13,581 nucleotides of DNA from Capsulimonas sp039928515. GTDB lineage: Bacteria > Armatimonadota > Armatimonadia > Armatimonadales > Capsulimonadaceae. Shown here in pieces: positions 1 through 6,691 of the stretch; the stretch's first letter is position 1, and each line of letters begins with the position of its first letter. The notes under the pieces were generated by a model, which saw only the letters and a program-made list of their open reading frames with translations, was not told where the DNA came from and did not search any database. A program made the position numbers and the translations under genes. The stretch is taken from NCBI RefSeq assembly GCF_039928515.1, contig NZ_JBDSSZ010000184.1, one strand, 5' to 3'.

Positions 1-1
1 G

Positions 2-139
2 CCTGGCTATGTGAAACCTCTGTATGGTACGCTCGCCGCATTGGAAATCGGATTGGATACCATCCGCGAACAATGTCCACACTTCCGAAGCTGGCTGGAG
101 CGACTGGAAGAATGGCCGGGCCGCAGGACAAATTTCTGA
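2..139 (+). CDS. C-terminal fragment of an upstream gene, function unknown
   Basis: An open frame enters from the left edge and ends at TGA 137-139. It encodes 45 residues with no in-frame Met, so the start lies outside the window. The fragment is amphipathic and ends in a Trp/Glu/Arg-rich helix (WLERLEEWPGRR) followed by TNF. No domain is recognisable from this tail. It lies on the same strand as the 191 gene, 51 bases upstream of it, with no clear terminator hairpin between. The frame is credible because its composition resembles the next gene and it avoids stops, but 45 codons is weak evidence. Confidence 0.5.
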   Translation, partial: PGYVKPLYGTLAALEIGLDTIREQCPHFRSWLERLEEWPGRRTNF

Positions 140-190
140 TTTCTGTTTTTATCTCTGTGCTGACAGCCCCACGAAGACAAGCTCTCCATT

Positions 191-3100
191 ATGCATGACC
201 AAACACACTCCCAATCATATCTCGACGCTTCGCAGCTCGCGGGCCGGCTGGATCACTACTATCAGCTCGTCACGAAGGTGATACTGAGCCGGCAGGACCC
301 GATCTCGGGGCTGCTGCCGGCGAGTACGGCGGTGAATGCGCATGGGGACTATACCGATGCGTGGGTGCGGGACAATATCTATAGTATCATGGCGGCTTGG
401 GGGCTGGGGCTGGCGTATCGGAAGCTGGACTGGGACCGGGGGCGGACGTATGAGCTGGAGCAATCGGTCGTCAAGGTAATGCGGGGGCTGCTCCTGGCGA
501 TGATGCGGCAGGCGCCGAAGGTGGAGCGGTTCAAGCACACGCAGTCGCCCAGCGATTCGCTGCATGCGAAGTATGATACACGGACAGGGAACACAGTTGT
601 TGGGGACCATGAATGGGGGCATTTGCAGCTGGACGCGACGTCACTGTGGCTCCTGATGCTAGGGCAGATGACGGCGTCTGGCCTCTCGATTATTTACACC
701 GTCGATGAAGTCAACTTCGTTCAGAACCTGGTTTATTATATTGGGCGGGCGTACCGGACGCCGGACTTTGGGATCTGGGAGCGCGGCGAGAAGATCAACC
801 ATGGCGGCGCGGAGCTGAACGCAAGCTCGATTGGGATGGCGAAGGCGGCGCTGGAGGCGCTGAACGGGCTGGATCTGTTCGGCGTGCGCGGCGGGCAGGC
901 GTCGGTGCTGCATGTGCTGGCGGATGAAATCGCCCGGTCGCGCATCACGCTGGAATCGCTGCTGCCGTGGGAGTCGAGTTCGAAGGAAGTGGACGGAGCG
1001 CTGCTAAGCATCGTCGGGTTTCCAGCGTTCGCCGTCGAGGACGCGGAGCTGGCGCATCGGACGCGGCGGCGGGTGATCGAGCAATTGCAGGGCGAGTACG
1101 GCTGTAAGCGCTTTTTGCGCGACGGGCATCAGACGACGATTGAGGACGGTGAGCGACTTTACTACGAAGCATGGGAGCTGAAGCAGTTCGAGAACATCGA
1201 GTGTGAGTGGCCGCTGTTCTACACTTATCTCATGCTGGACGCGCTGTTTCGCGGCGACACCGGGGCGATTGAAGAATACCGGGCGCGCCTAAAGAGCGTG
1301 CTGGTCACGCAGGACGGCGTGGAGCTGCTGCCGGAACTTTACTATGTCCCCACGGAGAAGATCGACGCAGAACGGGCGAAGCCGCACAGTCAGGAGCGTC
1401 TGCCGAACGCGAATGTCCCGCTGGTCTGGGCGCAGAGCCTCTACTATCTGGCGCTGATGGTGGATGAGGGCCTGCTGGAAGCGGGCGAGATCGATCCGCT
1501 GGGACGCCGCCTGCGTGTCGGGGCCGCGCGCGAGCCGGTGGTTCAGGTGGCGCTGCTGGCGGAGGACGAGGCCCTGCAAAACGAGCTGGAGGCGCAGGGC
1601 GTGACGACGCAGACACCGCAGCAGATCGAGCCGATCCAGGTCCGCCGCGCGGGGGAGCTTTCCGCCGCCTATAGTTATATCGGCCGCAACGATAAGCTGG
1701 GCCTCACGGGGCGTCCCGTGCGACGTCTGCGCAGCCTCACGACGTCCAAGTTGTTTCTGATCCGGGGTCAGATGATGGTCTTCCTGCCGTCGTTTCTCGA
1801 TCCACAGAAGTTCTACTTGATGCTGGACCGATACTTTTTAGTCGCGCACGTCAAGAGCGAGCTGGCGTATATCCAGCGCAACTGGCGTCAGCCGGGCCGT
1901 CCCACGATCACGCTGCTGCTCACGCGCACGCTGATGGAGGCGGGGCGCGACGCGCTGCTCGGCCTGATCCAGGAGATGCACAACGGTGAATGCGGCGGCG
2001 TCCCCATTCGATTGGGACGGATCGGCGAATTGCGGCAAATGGCGGGTGTCGAGCGGATCGACTACCTCCATGAATTCGAGTTTTCCCACACGCCGGTGCG
2101 GGACGCGCAGCCGGCCCACTATCTTCTGACAGTCGAGCCCACGCTCTGCGCCCCTCTGTCTCGCACGGACGAGATGGGGATCGAACAGGAAAACGACGCC
2201 GACGTGCTGCTCGCCCGGCTCCCGGGCAGCCGCAACATCTACGAACAGCTGGAGATCCTTCAGACCCTCGTACGGATCGTCGGCCTCACGTTCACCTTCA
2301 CCGTCGGCGAGCAGACCGTCAGTATTCTGGACCTCCTGGAAGATGTCTATTCCCAGGCGGCCCGGGGCGAGAGTGGACGCGCCTACTGGGCCGTCATTCG
2401 CCGCGCGGCGGGACTGTGCAACAAAACCGATGTCGCGCTCGCGGACGCCGTGACCGATATCTTAGTCCGCCAAAAGCAGCTGACGTTCGGCAAATCGTAC
2501 ACGGACGCCTCGCTGATCTCCCACCCGCTGCCGCCGAGCGAAATCCGGGACAAGATCCGCGAGTTCGGCGGCGCCGATATCCGTGACTGGATCCTCACTC
2601 AGGAAATCCTGATCTATTTGGGCGTCCTGATCAAGGCCGAGCCCCGGCTGTTCCAGGGACTGCTCACATTAAGAGTCGGCTATCTGATCCTTCTGATCAC
2701 AAGCGAGCTCGCCGACGATCTCGCGATGCGCCAGGAAGAAGCCTATGAGTTCCTGATGCACCTGAGCCCATCCGAAATTCAGCAGCGCCTGCGCGACGTC
2801 CTGGGCGACTACGATGACACCGCGCGCCTCCTCCAGCGTCAGGAGTCGCTGCCGCTTCAGCAAGGCGTCGTCGTCCCGCTCGACACGCACGCGAGTATGG
2901 AAACCCCAGCCGGCGGCTGGCTTCGTTACCGCCAAAAAGAAGGCTCGCTGAACCGCGTCCCGGAAGGCTTCTATCCGCGCGTCTGGAACCTCTTCCAGCA
3001 CTGCCGCGGCCTGATCATCGGCGACAAGCTAGAGCTGCGCAATCGTATCGACAGCGACTGGATCCTCTCCGAGATGACCCCCGGCGAAAAGAACTTCGCG

Positions 3101-3412
3101 CTCACCATCGAGCACCTGCTCAACAAAATGGACGCCGTCAAATTCCGACAGGTCACCATCGAAACAATGGTCGCCCTCTGCCACCTCGTCGAGCGCACGC
3201 CCACGCTCCGAATCGACGACTACCTCGTCACCGACGTCATCGTCGGCCACGCCGTCCGCCTCGCTTGGCTCGACAATCACCCCGACCGCGAAGGCTTCTA
3301 CGACGAAGACAAATCCGAAGCCTGGACCTCCTTCTACGAATCCTCCCCCCAAACCTGCGCCGCCGCCGTCGTCAAAGCGCTACAGTTCCTAACGCAGGCA
3401 AGCACGGTGTGA
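191..3412 (+). CDS. Glycoside hydrolase family 15-like protein, full-length homologue of phosphorylase kinase alpha/beta subunits
   Basis: The 1073-residue protein is colinear with eukaryotic phosphorylase kinase regulatory subunits alpha/beta, as far as I can recall their sequence. Residues about 20-440 form the GH15-type (alpha/alpha)6 domain, with hallmark stretches DAWVRDNIYSIMAAWGLGLA (56-75), SLHAKYDT (123-130), VVGDHEWGHLQLDAT (136-150), NFVQNLVYYI, GIWERG (194-199), ELNASSIGMAKAALEAL and NIECEWPLFYTYLMLD (335-350). E197 in GIWE aligns with the general acid of GH15 enzymes; I could not fix the catalytic base. Residues about 450-1073 match the PhK C-terminal region (TILTQE-type motif near 800, LSPSEIQQRL, EGFYPRVW, MTPGEKNF, ESSP near the end). 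The C-terminal CaaX box of animal PhK is absent. No signal peptide, so cytosolic. No phosphorylase or kinase gene is nearby, so whether it hydrolyses glucans or regulates a partner is open. ATG 191 lacks a good Shine-Dalgarno. The coding strand is G-rich at the 5' end and C-rich at the 3' end. Confidence 0.93.
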   Translation: MHDQTHSQSYLDASQLAGRLDHYYQLVTKVILSRQDPISGLLPASTAVNAHGDYTDAWVRDNIYSIMAAWGLGLAYRKLDWDRGRTYELEQSVVKVMRGLLLAMMRQAPKVERFKHTQSPSDSLHAKYDTRTGNTVVGDHEWGHLQLDATSLWLLMLGQMTASGLSIIYTVDEVNFVQNLVYYIGRAYRTPDFGIWERGEKINHGGAELNASSIGMAKAALEALNGLDLFGVRGGQASVLHVLADEIARSRITLESLLPWESSSKEVDGALLSIVGFPAFAVEDAELAHRTRRRVIEQLQGEYGCKRFLRDGHQTTIEDGERLYYEAWELKQFENIECEWPLFYTYLMLDALFRGDTGAIEEYRARLKSVLVTQDGVELLPELYYVPTEKIDAERAKPHSQERLPNANVPLVWAQSLYYLALMVDEGLLEAGEIDPLGRRLRVGAAREPVVQVALLAEDEALQNELEAQGVTTQTPQQIEPIQVRRAGELSAAYSYIGRNDKLGLTGRPVRRLRSLTTSKLFLIRGQMMVFLPSFLDPQKFYLMLDRYFLVAHVKSELAYIQRNWRQPGRPTITLLLTRTLMEAGRDALLGLIQEMHNGECGGVPIRLGRIGELRQMAGVERIDYLHEFEFSHTPVRDAQPAHYLLTVEPTLCAPLSRTDEMGIEQENDADVLLARLPGSRNIYEQLEILQTLVRIVGLTFTFTVGEQTVSILDLLEDVYSQAARGESGRAYWAVIRRAAGLCNKTDVALADAVTDILVRQKQLTFGKSYTDASLISHPLPPSEIRDKIREFGGADIRDWILTQEILIYLGVLIKAEPRLFQGLLTLRVGYLILLITSELADDLAMRQEEAYEFLMHLSPSEIQQRLRDVLGDYDDTARLLQRQESLPLQQGVVVPLDTHASMETPAGGWLRYRQKEGSLNRVPEGFYPRVWNLFQHCRGLIIGDKLELRNRIDSDWILSEMTPGEKNFALTIEHLLNKMDAVKFRQVTIETMVALCHLVERTPTLRIDDYLVTDVIVGHAVRLAWLDNHPDREGFYDEDKSEAWTSFYESSPQTCAAAVVKALQFLTQASTV

Positions 3413-3621
3413 GTTGAGACTACACATGGATAGAATGGCGGCGTATTGGGAGGCGACGGTGAAACGTTGAATTATTGATTATTAGCTTGCCTCCTGCATC
3501 TGTGTAACATACGCTGAAACTGGTTGCTGAGATTGGGGGATGAATTAAGAGTTAGAAGCACAGCGAATGTATCCAGGGATGAGCGGGGAGTTTCCATTTA
3601 GTAATCCATGATACGTAAAAA

Positions 3622-3643
3622 CGAACAAGTGTTCGCGTATAAT
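3622..3643 (+). promoter_or_regulatory. Candidate LexA (SOS) box 1 next to a TATAAT hexamer
   Basis: CGAAC-AAGT-GTTCG at 3622-3635 is a perfect 5-4-5 dyad. It matches the Gram-positive-type LexA operator CGAAC-N4-GTTCG, and its central bases fit RNRY. Two bases downstream lies TATAAT (3638-3643), a perfect -10 hexamer, so a bound repressor would cover the spacer of this promoter. The -35 at 17-bp spacing (GTAAAA) is poor. It faces the two-gene unit starting at 3790, leaving a leader of about 140 nt. Use of this LexA motif in this organism is inferred. Confidence 0.55.
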
Positions 3644-3702
3644 ATCTACCCTATACAACTTGGATTATGAAAATTTTTCTATGCTTGACAACGGATTTCC
3701 TG

Positions 3703-3725
3703 TATAATGGCTGAACGGGTGTTTG
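3703..3725 (+). promoter_or_regulatory. Second -10 hexamer with overlapping degenerate LexA-type box
   Basis: TATAAT at 3703-3708 is followed by TGAACGGGTGTTTG (3712-3725), which fits the LexA dyad at 8 of the 10 defined positions (GAAC-N4-GTT-x-G) with RNRY in the centre. The box would lie across the transcription start. A perfect TTGACA occurs at 3685-3690 but only 12 bp from the -10, too close for a normal sigma70 pair. The promoter call therefore rests on the -10. The start at 3790 is about 75 nt downstream of the predicted transcript start. Confidence 0.4.
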
Positions 3726-3752
3726 ACTAGCGAGCAACCATGGCGGTTCAGC
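3710..3752 (+). repeat. 7-bp inverted repeat in the leader of the two-gene unit
   Basis: GCTGAAC (3710-3716) and GTTCAGC (3746-3752) are perfect reverse complements separated by 29 bases. The left arm overlaps the second LexA-like box. It could be an operator pair for looping or autoregulation, or an RNA hairpin in the 5' leader. The loop is long for a stable hairpin and there is no T tract, so it is unlikely to be a terminator. Confidence 0.35.
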
Positions 3753-3789
3753 ACGAAAAATACTGGAAAATGGTCTCTCAGGCAATTAG

Positions 3790-4389
3790 ATGAAATTACC
3801 AAAATTCGACTCTCTTGGGAACTTGCCGGAGAGAATTTACCCTTGTAACAAAGAGATGATACATGCGTTTCTAGTTGCTCCGTTCCCATCCTCTTTAGAG
3901 AGGCAAGCGATTTACGATGGTTTCTGTTTGCTCCATAGTACGGTAGAATCCTTAGGAGTGAATGCTATTCAATGGATCGATGGCTCCTTCACAACTCGGA
4001 AGTTAGACCCTGCCGACCTTAGTGTTGAGCTAGAGCCTGGCGATGTCGACATTGTCACGTTCATTGATTATAACACTTTGAATGCACTTCTACCCATTGA
4101 CCAGCAACGGATAGCGAATCTTTTGAATGCGCATGAAGGAACGAAAGCTAAATATCGAACACACACTTTTCTTGTGGCTGCCTGCGGTTACGGTCATCCC
4201 TACTATAATATTTTCGAACGCCAAAGGGCTTACTTCCGAGATATTTTTAGCCGACACAGTCCTCCTAGTACAAGACAAATCGGAGAGTTAGAGCAACCAT
4301 ATCCAGAGGATGCTCCAAGAAAAGGCGTTCTTTCTATAACGATAGGCAATCCAATGCTTGTACCACATGTCAAAGAGGCAAGAAAATAA
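3790..4389 (+). CDS. DUF6932-type nucleotidyltransferase-like protein, first gene of an AT-rich pair
   Basis: This 199-residue soluble protein begins at the first possible ATG: an in-frame stop sits immediately before it (3787-3789), and a weak AGG lies 7 bases upstream. Residues 62-90 carry WIDGSF (G65, S66), then VDIVTF preceded by D85, giving a G-S...D85-x-D87 arrangement like minimal nucleotidyltransferases. The family form I know (WxDGSFxTxKxxPxDIDxV) has a shorter gap between GS and DxD; here about eight residues (LSVELEPG) are inserted. The C-terminal half has the pattern seen in DUF6932-like proteins: YRTHTFLVA, YYNIFERQRAYFRDIFSRHS, then PRKGVLSI near the end. No signal peptide or TM. 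It is followed after 1 base by the 4391 gene, indicating an operon. GC is far below that of the genes to the left. Substrate and activity are unknown; the family assignment is from memory of motifs. Confidence 0.8.
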   Translation: MKLPKFDSLGNLPERIYPCNKEMIHAFLVAPFPSSLERQAIYDGFCLLHSTVESLGVNAIQWIDGSFTTRKLDPADLSVELEPGDVDIVTFIDYNTLNALLPIDQQRIANLLNAHEGTKAKYRTHTFLVAACGYGHPYYNIFERQRAYFRDIFSRHSPPSTRQIGELEQPYPEDAPRKGVLSITIGNPMLVPHVKEARK

Positions 4390-4390
4390 C

Positions 4391-5380
4391 ATGGCTACCT
4401 ATAAAAGGGGAACTGATGAGTTAGAGCAACGTCTTGTTGAAATTACTCGCCTCAAAGAAGAAGTGGAAGCATATGGAACGCTAGATTTCGCGAGTTCTCT
4501 CGGGTTAAAGTCTATCCAGTGTTTTGAGCAACAAACACAGGAAGAGCTTAAAGCGGCAAGGCTATCAGAATCTGAATATTCATTGGCAGTGGCTGTTGAT
4601 GGAGATCCTGTTCGCAATCACGCGATAAATGGAAAATTTTTTGGACAACTCCTCGTCGCTCTGCAAGATTGCTTAAACTCAGTTGCTCTTGCACAAACAA
4701 GAGGTCGAGAGTTAAAAAAGAATATAATTCCAGGCAATCGTCTGGTATTAGCCGCAACTGGCCCTGGATCATTTGAGGCAAGCTTCATTCTTCCCGAGCC
4801 AGAACCAACGGAAGAATCTTCAAACACTTTAATGGTTGTTGAGCCGACGCAAACGCCAGTAGGAATTCTAAGTCAACTTCTCGATGGGACTATAGATGTA
4901 GACACATCTTCTGAGATCCTAAGCGATACACAAGTAAAATCTAAATATGCTCTACTCATGAATTTAATTTCTAAAGAGGGAGCAATAATTTCTGTTCGCA
5001 CAAAAGATGATCCTTACGGAGTGAGGCTGACTACTCAAGAAGCGCGGGACCGGAATGATTGGCTTGATTTGTTAAAATCTTCCATTGAAGAAGAAAACAT
5101 TTCAGGCACTTTGATTGCAGGAAATATTGTTACCGGTAGATTTACCATAAAAACAACCAATGGCACTATCAGCGGTAGGTCGTCTGAAGAAGCTGCTAAA
5201 CAATTGAAAACGATGCGCTTGAGTAGCACCGTCACGGCTAAAATACAGGTTACTACGACCAGCCATCAAGATTCAACTTTCGTCCCTAGTATTTCCTATC
5301 TGCTCTTAAGTATCAAGGAAGAGGAAACCATGGACTTATTTGCAACGCCGCTACCACTCGAACCAGAAAACAAACCGTAG
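4391..5380 (+). CDS. Unrecognised 329-residue partner protein of the NTase-like gene
   Basis: I do not recognise a named family. The start at ATG 4391 (MATYKRG...) lies one base after the stop of the previous gene, with AGAGG at 4374-4378. An in-frame ATG at 4358 would overlap the upstream gene by 32 bases and is less likely. The first 60 residues are charged and probably helical (ELEQRLVEITRLKEEVEAYG). Next come YSLAVAVDGDPVRNHAI, a helix GKFFGQLLVALQDCLNSVA, and a beta-rich stretch with the motif GPGSFEASFIL. The middle (TKDDPYGVRLTTQEARDR) and C-terminal parts (GTLIAGNIVTGRFTIKTT, VTAKIQVTTT) look like beta strands of a second domain. The last 20 residues are acidic and proline-containing. 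No TM, signal peptide or catalytic motif is evident. Coupling to the 3790 gene and shared low GC suggest joint transfer and a joint function. Confidence 0.85.
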   Translation: MATYKRGTDELEQRLVEITRLKEEVEAYGTLDFASSLGLKSIQCFEQQTQEELKAARLSESEYSLAVAVDGDPVRNHAINGKFFGQLLVALQDCLNSVALAQTRGRELKKNIIPGNRLVLAATGPGSFEASFILPEPEPTEESSNTLMVVEPTQTPVGILSQLLDGTIDVDTSSEILSDTQVKSKYALLMNLISKEGAIISVRTKDDPYGVRLTTQEARDRNDWLDLLKSSIEEENISGTLIAGNIVTGRFTIKTTNGTISGRSSEEAAKQLKTMRLSSTVTAKIQVTTTSHQDSTFVPSISYLLLSIKEEETMDLFATPLPLEPENKP

Positions 5381-5388
5381 AAAAGAGC

Positions 5389-5463
5389 ATGATCAAAGTT
5401 GACGTGACGCTTGCAGCTAAGTCAGATGCGAAGCTAGGCGTCGCTATCCGGCGAATGTTCTAG
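5389..5463 (+). other. 24-codon mini-ORF or gene remnant after the two-gene unit
   Basis: ATG 5389 starts 8 bases after the stop at 5380, behind a weak AAGAG, and runs 24 codons to TAG 5461-5463. In the same frame the sequence stays open beyond that TAG to 5604, reading ELRDLLLELR and further coding-like residues. It could therefore be the remnant of a third gene with one nonsense codon, or chance. The extended frame runs into the 3' end of the minus-strand gene at 5567. Without homologues I cannot choose. Confidence 0.2.
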
Positions 5464-5566
5464 ACCGAACTCCGAGATCTTCTTTTAGAATTAAGGGCAT
5501 GTACTCGATTCAAGCTAGCGCCCTACTTCTATTGCCATGTTGTTATTCTTGTTAGGCATTGCTGTG

Positions 5567-6151
5567 CTAGAAGCCAATACGTTTCAAAAAGTGATCCGCA
5601 ATAGTTGGCAGAATCAATGGCAGGATCCATTTCACAACCCCGCGCAGGGTGGAGCAAACTCTTTGCTTTAACAGGGGTTGCAATGACTTCCAAATCTCAT
5701 CTCGACGCCATTTTTGGGCAGCCGTGAAGCCAATCGTGTCCAACTGGATAAAGTAGCATTCCTCAATATCTCCAAGCATCGCTTGCGATTCATCCTTACC
5801 CTGAAGCATCGACAGAAGACGAAGCCCACACTTTGTCATCTTGCTATCCTCCGGCATAGCAAGCCCCTTGCTCATAAGGAAAGCATTAAGTAGGATAAAG
5901 ATGAATGCAAGAACGGGATGTTGTTCAATCGCTTCTCTGAGACGTCTCTCCCGTCTGATATCGGTCATGAGGGAAGCGGGTAACCAAAAAAGCACAGCTA
6001 GGACAATTGTTGTAATAACGGTCCACACAATTGGAGAATGCTCCCGCTCAATCGCTCGATAGACAATCTCAAAGCCACTTGCGCATGCAATCGCGTACAT
6101 CACTAACATAACGCTTAAATGAGCATTGATGTTAAACTTTTTTACTTTCAC
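5567..6151 (-). CDS. Small integral membrane protein with permease-prefix-domain-like segment
   Basis: The 194-residue protein has hydrophobic segments at about 11-31, 42-62, 79-98 and 171-188. The segment 125-165 (MLGDIEECYF...AQKWRRDEIWKSLQPLL) resembles the 'permease prefix domain 2' that precedes the FtsX/MacB permease in Acidobacteria-type ADOP transporters (pattern LGDLEEEF...A..WYW.Q...S..P.L). No MacB or FtsX permease part follows, so this is a stand-alone version. The GTG start at 6151 overlaps the PadR stop as GTGA, and GGAGGT lies 5 bases upstream inside the PadR gene, so translation is coupled. PadR plus this domain is a familiar pairing, which supports the assignment. It may be a membrane partner or remnant of a transporter. 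Function unproven. Confidence 0.75.
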   Translation of the reverse strand: MKVKKFNINAHLSVMLVMYAIACASGFEIVYRAIEREHSPIVWTVITTIVLAVLFWLPASLMTDIRRERRLREAIEQHPVLAFIFILLNAFLMSKGLAMPEDSKMTKCGLRLLSMLQGKDESQAMLGDIEECYFIQLDTIGFTAAQKWRRDEIWKSLQPLLKQRVCSTLRGVVKWILPLILPTIADHFLKRIGF

Positions 6152-6513
6152 GCATGACCTCCGATAACTGAAAGCTCATACATTGCGATAAGTGGGCAAT
6201 TGGGTAGTCCACCAGTCAATCGCTGGCGAATCGCTTGAGCTTCATTCAGAGCTTGATCTCCTGGGGCCTCGATCCGGAAGTATCGTTTTGCACGACCCCC
6301 TCGTTCAGGAGTAGACTCCCCCTGCCGCGAGCTAATGAAGCCCTTTTGCTCCAGGCGCTCTAATGTTGCATAAATTGACCCAATTGATACAGTGCGCTGT
6401 GAATTCTCCTCTACTGTCTGCCAGACCGATACACCATAGGCATTCAGCGCAAGACGTGCGACCGCCAAAAGTACGATTTCTTCGAATTCCCCTAAAAAGA
6501 CGCGTTGTGTCAT
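6148..6513 (-). CDS. PadR-family winged-helix transcriptional regulator
   Basis: This 121-residue protein has the PadR N-terminal domain: LGEFEEIVLLAVARL, GVSVWQTVEE, then SIGSIYATLERLEQKGFISS (recognition helix and wing) and GGRAKRYFRIEAPG. The start at ATG 6513 (MTQRVFLGEFEE) is preferred over ATG 6519 because GAGG sits 6 bases upstream of 6513 but directly abuts 6519. It is the first gene of a two-gene operon with the membrane protein at 5567, whose GTG start overlaps this stop codon. PadR proteins usually repress their own operon and respond to small hydrophobic ligands; effector unknown. It lacks the long C-terminal dimerisation helix of larger PadRs, as expected for the short class. Confidence 0.93.
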   Translation of the reverse strand: MTQRVFLGEFEEIVLLAVARLALNAYGVSVWQTVEENSQRTVSIGSIYATLERLEQKGFISSRQGESTPERGGRAKRYFRIEAPGDQALNEAQAIRQRLTGGLPNCPLIAMYELSVIGGHA

Positions 6514-6528
6514 TGGCATCCTCGTATA

Positions 6529-6576
6529 TCTTCGTGTTAGTAGAATATATACCCTAATTTCTTCGTCTTTTACGAA
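6529..6576 (-). promoter_or_regulatory. Candidate PadR operator sites upstream of the PadR operon
   Basis: TTCGT-N5-ACGAA (6562-6576) is a perfect 5-bp dyad. The heptamer TCTTCGT occurs at 6529-6535 and again at 6560-6566, 31 bp apart, about three helical turns. The minus strand between them holds TATATT, a usable -10. The arrangement fits autoregulation by the PadR protein starting at 6513, but the motif is not one I can match to a known PadR operator. Confidence 0.35.
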
Positions 6577-6620
6577 TAAATAAAAAAGAATTTATTTTGT
6601 AGCTTTGGCATACCGTGAAA

Positions 6621-6677
6621 TGTCAATTAATATCGCCGCGCATTGACATTCCACCCTATTACTGTTATCATATGATA
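6621..6677. promoter_or_regulatory. Divergent regulatory region with sigma70 promoter of the antitoxin-like gene and a palindrome on its -10
   Basis: On the plus strand TTGACA (6643-6648) is followed, exactly 17 bp on, by TATCAT (6666-6671), a strong sigma70 pair. The -10 lies inside the 12-bp perfect palindrome TATCATATGATA (6666-6677), a natural operator for the product of the gene at 6692. TGTCAAT (6621-6627) is the exact inverse of ATTGACA (6642-6648), so a consensus -35 also faces the PadR operon on the minus strand; its best -10 (TACAAA, 19-bp spacing) is poor. The predicted plus transcript begins near 6678. Confidence 0.65.
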
Positions 6678-6691
6678 CTAATTCAATTTCC

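Noticed and set aside
191..3412. Eukaryotic contamination because of the PhK-like protein
   Set aside because: The gene is a single intron-free frame among bacterial genes, and PhK/GH15-like proteins are known in bacteria.
3685..3708. TTGACA/TATAAT as a standard sigma70 promoter
   Set aside because: The spacer is only 12 bp, well short of the usual 16-18.
4358..4390. Upstream start for the 4391 gene
   Set aside because: It would overlap the previous gene by 32 bases and has no better ribosome site than ATG 4391, which follows the stop by one base.
5501..5525. Rho-independent terminator between the convergent genes at 5380 and 5567
   Set aside because: AGGGC/GCCCT gives only a 5-bp stem with a long loop and no T tract.
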